From the IMG/VR virus record IMGVR_UViG_3300027573_000128, positions 1 through 21,897 of that record: a stretch of 21,897 nucleotides of DNA, one strand, 5' to 3'. The DNA comes from a virus. This document shows positions 1 through 8,510 of this stretch, piece by piece. The notes beneath the pieces are model-generated. The model worked only from the letters and a program-made list of their open reading frames with translations, ran no database searches and had not been told where the DNA came from. Position numbers and translations under genes: made by a program. The stretch's first letter is position 1, and each line of letters starts with the position of its first letter.

Positions 1-1
1 C

Positions 2-2071
2 AGGTACTATAGACATGATCACTCTCGCACCAACGCATCACCACGTGGCGATCAGGAAGAATACAGCGGCGCTAAGACACTGCAAGGCTCACTCGACAAC
101 ACTGAGAACATGGTGTTCGCCAACGTCAGCGCGCTAGTACCAATGTTGTTCACTAAGAACCCCGATGCTGAGTTCACTACTGAGGACAAAGAAGATCAAG
201 AGCAGACACGCATCGCTGAAAAGCTAGTCAACATACTAGCAGCCAAGAAGACATCACCCGGTCTAAATCTCAAGCGCAAAGTGAAGCGCAACATCGTTAG
301 CACATCGCTGTGCAACGTCGGTTGGTTTGAAGTTGGCTACACGCTGCGTGAGCAGTCATCAGAGGCAGCACTAGAAGAAATCAAGATACTCAGTGAGCAA
401 CTAGAGAAGGCTACAAGTCAGAAGGACATCAAGGAGTGTGAAGGCAAGCTGCTTGCGTTGGAAGAAACCATTGACATGCTCACACCATCAGGACCGTGGG
501 TCAAGGTGCGTAGACCTGATCAAGTCATTGTCGATCCTACTGCTACCGATCTAGACCTCAGTGGCTCATGCAACTGGGTGATGATTGAAGACCTCATGTA
601 TACTGCACTGCTCCGTGCACGATATGGACGTAAGAAGCCTGGTACAGAGGAATGGGAGAGTGTCTTCTCACCTACCAACGTCATTAAGGCTGGTGTTAGT
701 CCAGACCAAGGTGACAGAGGGCAGACAGACAACTTTCAATTGTTCAGTTACTCTACAAGCGAGCACACCAAGTACGGCTACGCAGACCAACGCGCATTCC
801 TTGCAGCGCAGATGACAAAGGTGGTCTATGTGTGGGACAAGACTACCAGACGAGTTGAGTTATACAACTGTAACGACTGGTGTTATCCTCTCTGGGTATG
901 GGATGATCCCTACTCACTTGATCAATTCTTTACAGCGGTGCCAATGGAGTTTCATACCGACCCTATTACAATGTACGCCAAAGGTGAAGTTACATATTAT
1001 CTCGACCAACAGGATGACTTGAACATCATCAACAATGAGTGGGCCAAGGTACGCAAGTTCGCTGCTGGTAAGATCGCGTATGACAAGAACTCACTCAAGG
1101 ACGGCTCGGTGTTGGAGAGCTTGATAGCTGGTACAAGTGACACTAACGCACTCGGTGTAGACTTGCCAGAGGGTAAGAAGCTGGGCGATGTGTTAGGTGC
1201 ACTACTGCCACCTAGTGCAGACGCGATCAAGTTCTTCGACAAGAAGCCTGTGCTAGAAGCCATTGACCGCCTGTCAGGTGTTACATCAGTACAACGTGGT
1301 GTGGAGTACAAGACCAACACAACGAACAGAGCCATTGAGAGCTACGAGAGCCAAGTACAGACACGTGCAGATGAGAAGATGGATGCTATCGAGGATAGCG
1401 TCGGCACAGTGTTGTGGCTAGTTGCACAGATGTGCATGCAGTTCATGAAGCAAGATGAAGTTGCTACCATCGTCGGTGACGAACTTGCATCTAAGTGGAA
1501 ACAGATAGACGCACAGACGATCCAGAAGAAGTACACACCGCGTGTCGTAGGTGGTAGCTCACTCAAACCTACGTCAAGAGCGAAGAAAGAGCAAGCACTG
1601 CAGATCAGTCAGATCATCGGCCAGTTCACACGTGCTACACCTATTGCTGCTGTTGTAGCCTTGAAGGTGTTGTCAGTCGCGTTCGACAACGTAGTGGTCA
1701 GTCAGGAAGATTGGGAACTAATCTACAAAGGCATCATGAAGGAAGCTGCCGCACCACCGCCTGAGCAGATCGAACAAGAGAAGATGGCTGAACAGGGCAC
1801 GCAACAGAGTAGAGATCGCGTTGTGCAGATGGCGCAAGCACGTCAACAGGCACAAGGTGCTCAAGCTGGTGGCGGTGCAGGTAGTGCGCAAGGCGGTGGT
1901 GGAGATGAGATTGACAACATTGCTGAAATAGTGCAGCAAGTAGCTCGACTTATCGACGGATTGCCACCTGAAATCAAGCAAACACTCGGTGTGCAACTCG
2001 CACGTGGTCGTAGTGTAGCTGATATAGCTACACAGATGATACAACAGATGCAACAAGGTGCTGTTGCGTAG
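2..2071 (+). CDS. Portal protein (5'-truncated by window edge)
   Basis: Dodecameric portal: the ring at the capsid vertex through which DNA is packaged and ejected and to which the tail attaches. The frame is open from base 2 with no stop, so the ATG at 110 is internal. It has no Shine-Dalgarno, and the preceding 36 codons continue in style (NTENMVFANVSALVPMLF). At least 689 residues are present, within the large podovirus portal range (P22 about 725). Visible traits are an N-terminal FANVSALVPMLFTKNP segment, a helical middle with a KATSQKD coiled-coil-like stretch, and a Gln/Gly-rich C-terminal tail (residues about 600-660) ending in a helical QQVARLIDGL and MIQQMQQG region. It sits directly upstream of scaffold and coat, the usual portal position. 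The family assignment rests on sequence style plus position. I see no terminase because the window starts too late. Confidence 0.85.
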   Translation, partial: RYYRHDHSRTNASPRGDQEEYSGAKTLQGSLDNTENMVFANVSALVPMLFTKNPDAEFTTEDKEDQEQTRIAEKLVNILAAKKTSPGLNLKRKVKRNIVSTSLCNVGWFEVGYTLREQSSEAALEEIKILSEQLEKATSQKDIKECEGKLLALEETIDMLTPSGPWVKVRRPDQVIVDPTATDLDLSGSCNWVMIEDLMYTALLRARYGRKKPGTEEWESVFSPTNVIKAGVSPDQGDRGQTDNFQLFSYSTSEHTKYGYADQRAFLAAQMTKVVYVWDKTTRRVELYNCNDWCYPLWVWDDPYSLDQFFTAVPMEFHTDPITMYAKGEVTYYLDQQDDLNIINNEWAKVRKFAAGKIAYDKNSLKDGSVLESLIAGTSDTNALGVDLPEGKKLGDVLGALLPPSADAIKFFDKKPVLEAIDRLSGVTSVQRGVEYKTNTTNRAIESYESQVQTRADEKMDAIEDSVGTVLWLVAQMCMQFMKQDEVATIVGDELASKWKQIDAQTIQKKYTPRVVGGSSLKPTSRAKKEQALQISQIIGQFTRATPIAAVVALKVLSVAFDNVVVSQEDWELIYKGIMKEAAAPPPEQIEQEKMAEQGTQQSRDRVVQMAQARQQAQGAQAGGGAGSAQGGGGDEIDNIAEIVQQVARLIDGLPPEIKQTLGVQLARGRSVADIATQMIQQMQQGAVA

Positions 2072-2083
2072 TAGGAGGCTACA

Positions 2084-3154
2084 ATGCCAGAAGACAAAGA
2101 CCTCATGTCGCAGGTTGGCGAGAGCTTTGGTATCAAGGATGATGCACAGCAGCCACAAACAGACGACACAGGCGGTGATAGTGGTCAGTTAGAGCCACAA
2201 GACCTACAAAATCAGCCGCAGCAGCCTCAAGATGCACAGCAAGGCGGCGGTGAGCAGCCAGAAACAGGCTCAGATCGTCATCAGCCACGCAAACAAGACG
2301 ACAAAGAGCAACTGTTTACAGATAAACCGCGCAAAGGGCCGCGTGGTGAGCTACTTGACAAGGCTGGCAACATCGTCGCGACTACTAGGCGCGAGAAACA
2401 GCTAGCCTACAACCTCAATCGTGCGCAGTACGCTGCAAATCAAGCCAGCAGGCAACTGCGGCAGATGCAGACACACATGCAGCACTACCAAGCCATCGAC
2501 AACGTGATGAAGCAGAACAACTTGTCGCCGCAGATGGCACAAGAGGCGCTGCAACTGCGTGCGATGGCAGAGAAAGACCCAATCAACGCAGTTCGTGACA
2601 TCGTTGCACGTGTTTTGTCAACTGGCGTCACGATGGAGCAGCTATTTGGCACTGATGCTGTGCCAGCTATCAACGCGAGCATCATTACGAACGAACTTGA
2701 CCGCAGATTAGGTCCAGTCGAACAGAAAGCACGTGCAGAGCAGCAACAGCAGCAGCTTGACGAGCGTGCACAAGAGATGATGGAGAAATTCATCGTCGAT
2801 CACCCACATGCTGAAGTGCATGGTAGTGAAATCAGTGGACTAGTGTCCAATCACGGTCTTTCACCGGAGCGTGCGTACTTTGAGCTACGTAGTTGGGTAG
2901 AGCGCAGAGGTTTCGACTTCACATCACCACTTCGACCACAGATCGAGGCCGCTATGAAGCGCCAAGGTGGCGGTGATAGAGGTCAGCCTACGCGACGTGT
3001 GCAACAGCCAACGACACCCGGCAGTATGCGCGGTGTAGCACCTAATGGTAGCGTTCCAACGCACAGAACAGACAACTCGCGTGGAGACTTCAAGAGCAAC
3101 ACGCCTTGGCGTGATATTGCTAGTGCAGTGTTCACAGAACTCAACAACAAGTAG
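2084..3154 (+). CDS. Capsid scaffolding protein
   Basis: Probable internal scaffold that directs coat assembly and leaves the head before DNA packaging. Start ATG 2084 follows a near-perfect TAGGAGG 12 nt after the portal stop. The 356 residues split into an acidic, Gln/Pro/Gly-rich disordered N-terminus (1-75), a basic linker (KPRKGPRGELLDKAGNIV), and a long charged helical or coiled-coil core (about 95-270, including a poly-Gln patch near 220). A basic C-terminal tail would be the expected coat-binding end. Highly charged, helical, low-complexity proteins between portal and coat are typically scaffolds. No protease domain (Ser-His-Asp or ClpP-like) is visible. Function is inferred from position and composition; primary sequence gives no clear family motif that I recognise. 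Confidence 0.75.
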   Translation: MPEDKDLMSQVGESFGIKDDAQQPQTDDTGGDSGQLEPQDLQNQPQQPQDAQQGGGEQPETGSDRHQPRKQDDKEQLFTDKPRKGPRGELLDKAGNIVATTRREKQLAYNLNRAQYAANQASRQLRQMQTHMQHYQAIDNVMKQNNLSPQMAQEALQLRAMAEKDPINAVRDIVARVLSTGVTMEQLFGTDAVPAINASIITNELDRRLGPVEQKARAEQQQQQLDERAQEMMEKFIVDHPHAEVHGSEISGLVSNHGLSPERAYFELRSWVERRGFDFTSPLRPQIEAAMKRQGGGDRGQPTRRVQQPTTPGSMRGVAPNGSVPTHRTDNSRGDFKSNTPWRDIASAVFTELNNK

Positions 3155-3166
3155 GACACATCAACA

Positions 3167-4117
3167 ATGCCCGTACTCCAAAACGTCCTTGCGACGACAC
3201 TTGAGCGTTCGCGTAAGAAGCTCATTGTCGCCGCTATGCAGAGTAACGCGCTCATGGCGTGGTGCTTCGCACGTGACCGCATTGAGAACGAACCAAGCGG
3301 TTACAACATCACCAACCCGCTGTTGACAGGTCGCAACCCGACAGTTGGCAGTTACAGTTACTATGACAGCTTGCCAGTGGTGCAGACGCAAGAGTTCATC
3401 AAGCTTGAGTACCGTTGGTCGCGTATTGCTGGTACTGTCATCATCAGCAATCAAGAGGAAGACGAGAACAAGGGTGAACAGGCATCTGTCAAGTTGCTGC
3501 AGGGCAAGCTTGAAGCACTTGAGATGTCTATCAAGGAGAAGTTCTCCATCTACCTCTATGGGCTTGGTGGCGGCAATGATCCGAATGGACTTGCTATACT
3601 TATACCTGACGATCCTACCACTGGATCGCTCGCTGGTGTTGATCGTGCGACTGAAGTGCAGTGGCGTCCAAGCAGCTACGATTTCGCTGGCACGCTCAAC
3701 GCGAGCAACATCGAAGAAGCATACGACGATGTGCTACTCGACCTCAAGCAAGGCACAGAGCGTCCTAAAGTTATCATTGCTGGACGTAATCACTATCGCC
3801 TGTATCGTGCTGCGGTACGTGCGAAGCTCACTATCCCGCTCAACAATACGAGCGCGGGCAAGCGCATGATGGACTTGGGCTTCGACGGTGTGTCGCACAA
3901 CGGTGTGCCGATCATCTACGATGAAAGCTGCCCTGTTGATCGTGCCTACTTCCTGAATGACACCTACCTCCGTCTGCATATCCTCGGTGACAACAACATG
4001 AAGAATGTTGATCTCACTGCACCGTGGACTATCGACGGTTATGGTCAGCGTGTCATCACTCAGTGTCAGTTCTGCACGTGGAAGCAGTACCGCACACACG
4101 CAGTCGTCAACGACTAG
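3167..4117 (+). CDS. Major capsid protein, HK97 fold
   Basis: Main shell protein of the icosahedral head. The 316 residues follow a recognisable phage coat pattern: N-terminal helix (LERSRKKLIVAAMQ), E-loop area with YYDSLPVVQTQEF, a spine-helix segment (ISNQEEDENKGEQASVKLL), then GLGGGNDPNGLAIL and LAGVDRATEVQWRP. The last matches the GGIDRAT..WW element common in this family. The A-domain part has KVIIAGRNHYRLYRAA, and GVPIIYDESCPVDRAYFLN precedes the C-terminal strands. AGGA at 3153-3156 overlaps the scaffold stop and lies 10 nt from the ATG. Codon use is strongly biased: all Phe codons are TTC and nearly all Lys are AAG, as expected of a highly expressed gene. There is no obvious N-terminal propeptide. 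Confidence 0.9.
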   Translation: MPVLQNVLATTLERSRKKLIVAAMQSNALMAWCFARDRIENEPSGYNITNPLLTGRNPTVGSYSYYDSLPVVQTQEFIKLEYRWSRIAGTVIISNQEEDENKGEQASVKLLQGKLEALEMSIKEKFSIYLYGLGGGNDPNGLAILIPDDPTTGSLAGVDRATEVQWRPSSYDFAGTLNASNIEEAYDDVLLDLKQGTERPKVIIAGRNHYRLYRAAVRAKLTIPLNNTSAGKRMMDLGFDGVSHNGVPIIYDESCPVDRAYFLNDTYLRLHILGDNNMKNVDLTAPWTIDGYGQRVITQCQFCTWKQYRTHAVVND

Positions 4118-4125
4118 TCACCCAC

Positions 4126-4140
4126 TTATACGCTGTATAG
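4126..4140 (+). promoter_or_regulatory. Dyad TTATAC-GCT-GTATAG before gene 4153
   Basis: Inverted repeat of five Watson-Crick pairs plus one T-G wobble around a 3-nt centre, in the 35-nt gap after the coat gene. It ends one base before CAGGAG, the ribosome site of the next gene. Near-identical dyads lie at 8512-8526 and 18666-18680, each followed by AGGA. It could be a protein-binding site, a hairpin promoter or an RNA stem presenting the ribosome site. The sequence shows the symmetry only; the role is inferred. Confidence 0.4.
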
Positions 4141-4152
4141 CAGGAGTTACAA

Positions 4153-4599
4153 ATGGCAAGCGAACCGACACCTGTCGTTAGTTTCAACGAGCGACCAATG
4201 CAGGCGCTCACTATGGATGAGCAGCGCAAAGCTGTGCCTGCATACACTGTCGAACCGATGAAACGTAAGACTGTTGTGAATAAGACAGTCAAAGACGAAA
4301 TCGGCTTCCGTGTTGTACCGACAGAGATCGAAGTCGAAGGCTACATGGTTCGCACGCTGCGTGGTGATAGTGTGTTCCTTCAACATGCTGACATCGTGAG
4401 GATGAAGTTGGATCGCAATCTCGTACCGCTGTTGTACGAAGGTGGCGACGATACGCCAGTTGGAATGCAGCCTGTGAATGCTGCATTGTCGAGTAAACAG
4501 AAACAAGCTCTCGACCTTGTGACGCAGCTTCTAGAGAGTGACCCTAAGATGGTCGAGAAGCTGCTTGCAGCTAGAGAGCAAACTCAAGAGGACAAATAA
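4153..4599 (+). CDS. Hypothetical head-associated protein (148 aa)
   Basis: I do not recognise a family. The 148 residues are soluble and mildly charged, with no signal peptide or membrane segment. The N-terminal third is extended and Pro-rich (ASEPTPVVSFNERPM), the middle looks like beta strands (EIGFRVVPTEIEVEGYMVRTLRGD), and the C-terminus is a charged helix (SSKQKQALDLVTQLLESD and onward to QEDK). ATG 4153 has a strong CAGGAG six bases upstream. It stands between the coat gene and the next virion gene, so a capsid accessory or assembly role is likely. A capsid-binding or head-completion factor would fit, but nothing in the sequence proves it. The dyad at 4126-4140 immediately precedes its ribosome site. 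Confidence 0.7.
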   Translation: MASEPTPVVSFNERPMQALTMDEQRKAVPAYTVEPMKRKTVVNKTVKDEIGFRVVPTEIEVEGYMVRTLRGDSVFLQHADIVRMKLDRNLVPLLYEGGDDTPVGMQPVNAALSSKQKQALDLVTQLLESDPKMVEKLLAAREQTQEDK

Positions 4600-4601
4600 C
4601 T

Positions 4602-5258
4602 ATGGCTGTTCAAGTCGCCGTTCCTGCGATGCGTCGCATCAATCACCGCGTAGCTGACATGATGTATGCGGCTGATGTTGGTGTTGACGGTCTGTGCACT
4701 GTTGACATTCCTGCGTGCGTTGCTGCGAATGCAACCGCGATCATGAATGCACAGTCAATTGCTACTGCTGGCTCCGCTGCGCCTGTAGTTCTGTTCACTG
4801 ACTTGTTGATGGGCCGCTATGGTCGCAACCTGACTGTCGTTGCAAGTGGCACTGCTACTAGCAACGTCACCATCACAGGCTACGACTATCTCGGTCAGAC
4901 AATCAAAGAGAGCTTCACTCTCACATCAGCAACTCCTGTAGTCGGCAAGAAGATGTTCAAGGACGTGTCACTTGTCACCTTCGGTGCGACTGCTGCTATC
5001 ACGATCAACGTCGGTGTTGGCGCTGTGTTGGGTGTGCCTTACAAGGTGCTCCACACTTCGCTGATTGGTGAGTTGACCAGTGATGTGGCTGCATCTGCCG
5101 GCGCTCTCGTAGCTGGCGTTGTAGCGCAGACACTCACTAGTGGTGATCCGCGTGGACAGTATACGCCCGCAGCGGCACCTGACGGCACACGTTGGTATCG
5201 CTTCACGTGTGTTGTAGATCGCAGTAACTTGCACGGTAGCGCGCACGTTGTTGCGTAG
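4602..5258 (+). CDS. Putative capsid decoration / virion structural protein
   Basis: A 218-residue protein of almost entirely beta character, rich in Ala, Val, Thr and Gly. It carries a pattern I associate with uncharacterised phage virion proteins found just after the coat gene: GRNLTVVASGTATSNVTITG, YDYLGQTIKESFTL, then TPVVGKKMFKDVSLVTF and GVPYKVLH, ending in GDPRGQYTP, PDGTRWYRF and VDRSNLHGSAHV. The likely role is a capsid-surface decoration or cement protein, which is inference from position and fold style. GAGGA at 4588-4592, inside the previous gene, lies 9 nt before the ATG, and only 2 nt separate the two genes. It has hydrophobic stretches but no convincing transmembrane helix. The hairpin at 5305-5346 follows its stop. 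Confidence 0.7.
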   Translation: MAVQVAVPAMRRINHRVADMMYAADVGVDGLCTVDIPACVAANATAIMNAQSIATAGSAAPVVLFTDLLMGRYGRNLTVVASGTATSNVTITGYDYLGQTIKESFTLTSATPVVGKKMFKDVSLVTFGATAAITINVGVGAVLGVPYKVLHTSLIGELTSDVAASAGALVAGVVAQTLTSGDPRGQYTPAAAPDGTRWYRFTCVVDRSNLHGSAHVVA

Positions 5259-5304
5259 TCCTATCCCACGCCGTACTCGTGATGGGGTTCGATGGTGGTA
5301 GGAT

Positions 5305-5346
5305 TGAGTAGCCTGCGTGTGTCTCGACGCACACGTAGGCTGCTTA
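5305..5346 (+). terminator. Strong hairpin between head and tail blocks, no U-tract
   Basis: A stem of about 17 pairs with three G-U wobbles in the outer and central stem, plus a possible further U-G pair at the loop neck. The core is AGCCTGCGTGTG (5310-5321) against CACACGTAGGCT (5330-5341), and outer pairs extend to 5305 and 5346. The loop is 8 nt. It lies in the 110-nt gap between the decoration-type gene and the adaptor gene. It is followed by GCTTACCATACAC rather than T residues, so it is not a canonical intrinsic terminator. It may act as an attenuator, an RNase III processing site or an mRNA 3'-end stabiliser for the capsid transcript. Confidence 0.5.
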
Positions 5347-5368
5347 CCATACACAACAGGTAGCAGCT

Positions 5369-6010
5369 ATGATTACATTCGGTAACATCGTTACGAAGGT
5401 GTTGCAACGGCTAGCTTTGGTTGAAGGGCTTGACGCACAAATCTACGCAGAGCCACGCATTGCGCTCGCTGTGCAGCACAAGTTCGACATGTTGTTTAGA
5501 GAATACTGGCTACCTGAATATACAACCATTCAAGAAGAATACACACTCGACGGTGCCACAGGTGTAATCACAGGTGATCTGACCAATAAGTTAGTCGATT
5601 GGCGCGATCTACACTCTGTCATGTGGGAAGGCTCACCTAAGCCGTTGCCACGCGCACCACTCAACACACGCGACATCGACATCAGCTACCCTAGCATTAG
5701 AGCATTCGCTACCAATGCAGCGAAGATGTTCAAGATACTGCCAGCTACTACATCAGGTAAGGTGTGGGTGACATACCGCACCAAGCCTGATGACTTTGAG
5801 GATGATGGAGATGTTATACATCTAGACACGCAACTACTACTGCTAGGCACGTGTTGGGACGTGCTAGAAGACGATGGCACCAATCCGGGTGCGAGTGACA
5901 AGTTCAAGATGCTGTTCCAAGACGCACTCAATCAGTTCAACAGACAAGGACACAACATACCACTAGACACCATTCCTACTACACGTTCAACTGTCAACAG
6001 GTGGATGTAG
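5369..6010 (+). CDS. Head-tail adaptor (tail tubular protein A / gp11-like)
   Basis: Probable adaptor ring joining portal to nozzle, in the position of T7 gp11 or P22 gp4. The 213 residues open with a helical segment (FGNIVTKVLQRLALVEGLDA), then an amphipathic AVQHKFDMLFREYWLPEY helix. A beta region follows (TIQEEYTLDGATGVITGDL, VDWRDLHSVMWEGSPKPLPR), with YPSIRAF and KVWVTYRTKPDDFEDDGDVI. The C-terminal helix GASDKFKMLFQDALNQFNRQ is typical of the adaptor helical bundle. The identification combines length, this helix-strand-helix layout and the next gene being a nozzle protein. The ribosome site is weak (CAGG at 5357-5360, 8 nt from ATG), and the gene starts 22 nt after the hairpin at 5305-5346. 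Confidence 0.7.
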   Translation: MITFGNIVTKVLQRLALVEGLDAQIYAEPRIALAVQHKFDMLFREYWLPEYTTIQEEYTLDGATGVITGDLTNKLVDWRDLHSVMWEGSPKPLPRAPLNTRDIDISYPSIRAFATNAAKMFKILPATTSGKVWVTYRTKPDDFEDDGDVIHLDTQLLLLGTCWDVLEDDGTNPGASDKFKMLFQDALNQFNRQGHNIPLDTIPTTRSTVNRWM

Positions 6011-6014
6011 TACA

Positions 6015-8510
6015 ATGGTGCAGATGCTCACACGCGCACAGAAGCCTCTCGGTAGGCCGAAGCAAGCAAGACCAACTGCCAAGCTACACAACACTACAAT
6101 CAGAGACTTCGGCGGCGGGCTGAACGTAGTTGACAGCGAGCAGAACCTGACAAGCAAGTTCTCGCCTGTGTTCGATAACATGGTTACGTACACAGACAGG
6201 CGAGCAGGTCCGCGCTTCGGCTATGAGATGTGGCTCAAGTTGAAGCAAGGCGCTGTTAGCAGTGGTACTGGCGTCAGCATTACTATCGGTACTACTGTTC
6301 AATCACGCATCGTTGTAATCAATTGGGCAGCGCATCCGTTCACAGGCACTGGCTTCGAGCACGTCACTATCTCTGGGTGGGATACTACGTTCCAAGATAT
6401 AGTGCCAGAGATGATGAACCGCACGCACGGCATTAGGCGTGTGATTGATGTCAACTCATTCGAGATAGTGCTTAGCAACTCTGCTACTGGCACTGGTACG
6501 AGTGGTGCTGACGTGATCAACTGGACACGTGACGAGCACATGCTCGGTGGTGAGCCTATCGAAGCGAAGTACTTTGCCAACTACGTAGTCATCTGGACTA
6601 GTGTTGGTGAGATACTGATCGTTGATAGGAACAAAGGCGTACAGCGTATATGGTCACAAGCTGTTGCATTCTCGCTAGCAGCTAGCCCGATCGCATGGAC
6701 ACATACTGAGTTGATTGCCAGTGACATCTTCGGCAAAGAGTTGATCTGCAGCAATGGACGCGATAAACCGCTGACGCTAGACTTCACGCGCAGTGTAGGT
6801 CAGTGGGTGTTGTATCTAGTCGATCCGGGCAACGCAAGCAGCAACGACAAGGTGCCAGCCTTTGATGCGTGTAAGTCTGCATTCAGGTTCTTTACTATAC
6901 ACGACACAGAGCCAGCCACACTGCCAGAGCATGCAACAGAGATACGCATCGCTGCTAAGGACACCGCTATGGTGTTCAGCGATGCACCCAATCCTGCCGA
7001 CGCTGTTGACATCAACATGAGCAAGATCACTGCCAGCCCTGAGCAGACAGTGAGAGCGTTCGCAGTCATCAAAGATGCAATACTAGTCATCACGCCTACG
7101 GCTACAACGATGATGAAGTACAACATCTACACCACCGATGGCAAGCACGATCCACAGCCAGTAGACACTCTCAACGGCTTCGGTACTAGTGCACCGCGCA
7201 CGGTCGTTGAGATTGGTAGCGACGTGTTCATGGTTGACTACAACGGTGTGCCATCTGCTAAGTTGTCATCAGTTAGCAACGCCATCGTGCCTGAAAGAGT
7301 GAGCAACTACGTCGAGACGATGTTCAGTCAACACATTGGCAGGCTGCGTAAGGAGACAATGCGATTGAAGGCGTTCGGCTTCTACGACAGCAAGAACAAG
7401 AGTGTGCACTTCTACTTGCCGAAGTTCGACACAGAAGACGTTCGTGAGTTACCTAGTGACCCGTTCTTCTTCGATACTGACATGGCTGCTAATGAGTTCA
7501 CGAAGCGCAGTCTCATAGTGCGCATGGAAGATCATCATCTAGAAGTCGGTGATACAGTCAACGTGTCAGGTGCAGTTGGCTTTGGCGGTATTGACGCAGC
7601 AGACATCAACGACACACGCACGGTTATCGCTGTGTTGGGTGACAGCTATATACTCATGTCTATAGGCGTAGACTTACCATCATCGCCACCACAGACAAGC
7701 ATCAGCGGCGGTGGTACTGCTGTAGTCGTACGACCGATCATCGACGGCTCGATTGGCTACATCTATCACTACGTACCGCAGTTGAAGCTGTTCGCATGGT
7801 CACGGTTCAAGACATCTAAGCCTGATGCAGTTGATGTACTAAGGTTCAACTGCGGCTGTGGCACTGTTGAAGGTCGTGCGTTCCTATTCACACCTGACGG
7901 CCACATGATGCGCTATGGTAGTCCTGATCACCACATACATGCTGACTGGCTCGGCATGTACGACCATGCATCGTGGTTGAGTGGACAAGCGTACACTGCT
8001 GGCGAGCGTGTATACGATGCAGTAGATGGCACTGTGTATAAGTGTCTAGAAGGCGTGTCAACAGTAGCCGCGGACTTCGCTACAGCACGTGCACTAGAAC
8101 CTGATAGCTGGGAGGAATACAAAGGTGAAGCGATCAACTTTGAGTGGGAGTTGCCTTGGAGTGACTTCGGTGCTCGACAGTCTACTAAAGGTGTACGCTT
8201 TGCACACATAGACGCGAGTGGTGAGGCACAGTTCACACTCAGTTTGTTCGCTGACAACATCTACAAGAATGCATCAACAGGGCAACTACTGCCAGCTAGG
8301 CAGTTGACATTCGTACCGAATGAAGCAGGCGCGTATGGCTACGGTACACAGGTCTACGGCGCTGGTCGTCGTACTAGAGAACAGAAGCTATGGCAGATGC
8401 CTATGAACCTGAAGCTGCTTAAGGCTCGCATCAGTGGTAGTAGTACACAGTCGTTGAGCATCAATGCAATGAGTTTCATGTATCACCGTGGCAGTATGGT
8501 GCGTGGATGA
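6015..8510 (+). CDS. Tail nozzle / tail tubular protein B-like, with inserted modules
   Basis: Large tail-tip (nozzle) protein of a short-tailed phage, analogous to T7 gp12 (794 aa) or P22 gp10. The 831 residues begin with IRDFGGGLNVVDSEQNL and NMVTYTDRRAGPRFGYEM, an opening I associate with these propeller-like nozzle proteins. Repeated strand blocks follow (YVVIWTSVGEILIVDRNKGV, VFMVDYNGVPSAKL, RLKAFGFYDSKNKSVHFYL). Two inserted beta modules, residues about 82-166 and 498-570, share the pattern (A)H-x-x-x-G-x-x-V-x-(I/V)-SG ... N-x-T-x-x-(I/V). Residues about 651-703 form a carbohydrate-binding-like W-x-x-G-x-x-Y-x-x-GE-x-V module resembling those in the next gene. AGGTGG lies 9 nt before ATG 6015; ATG 6024 is an alternative. 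It ends in a strand-rich domain (STQSLSINAMSFMYHRGS). Confidence 0.8.
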   Translation: MVQMLTRAQKPLGRPKQARPTAKLHNTTIRDFGGGLNVVDSEQNLTSKFSPVFDNMVTYTDRRAGPRFGYEMWLKLKQGAVSSGTGVSITIGTTVQSRIVVINWAAHPFTGTGFEHVTISGWDTTFQDIVPEMMNRTHGIRRVIDVNSFEIVLSNSATGTGTSGADVINWTRDEHMLGGEPIEAKYFANYVVIWTSVGEILIVDRNKGVQRIWSQAVAFSLAASPIAWTHTELIASDIFGKELICSNGRDKPLTLDFTRSVGQWVLYLVDPGNASSNDKVPAFDACKSAFRFFTIHDTEPATLPEHATEIRIAAKDTAMVFSDAPNPADAVDINMSKITASPEQTVRAFAVIKDAILVITPTATTMMKYNIYTTDGKHDPQPVDTLNGFGTSAPRTVVEIGSDVFMVDYNGVPSAKLSSVSNAIVPERVSNYVETMFSQHIGRLRKETMRLKAFGFYDSKNKSVHFYLPKFDTEDVRELPSDPFFFDTDMAANEFTKRSLIVRMEDHHLEVGDTVNVSGAVGFGGIDAADINDTRTVIAVLGDSYILMSIGVDLPSSPPQTSISGGGTAVVVRPIIDGSIGYIYHYVPQLKLFAWSRFKTSKPDAVDVLRFNCGCGTVEGRAFLFTPDGHMMRYGSPDHHIHADWLGMYDHASWLSGQAYTAGERVYDAVDGTVYKCLEGVSTVAADFATARALEPDSWEEYKGEAINFEWELPWSDFGARQSTKGVRFAHIDASGEAQFTLSLFADNIYKNASTGQLLPARQLTFVPNEAGAYGYGTQVYGAGRRTREQKLWQMPMNLKLLKARISGSSTQSLSINAMSFMYHRGSMVRG

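Noticed and set aside
110-112. Start of the portal gene at ATG 110
   Set aside because: The frame is open to base 2 without a stop, and no ribosome site precedes 110; the gene begins outside the window.
1718-2158. 146-codon minus-strand open frame
   Set aside because: Antisense to the portal end and scaffold start; Cys/Leu/Ser-rich product typical of a shadow frame, no ribosome site.
3345-3869. 174-codon + strand frame inside the coat gene
   Set aside because: Shifted frame of a strongly supported coat gene; Arg/Ser/Leu-rich, no ribosome site, no recognisable fold.
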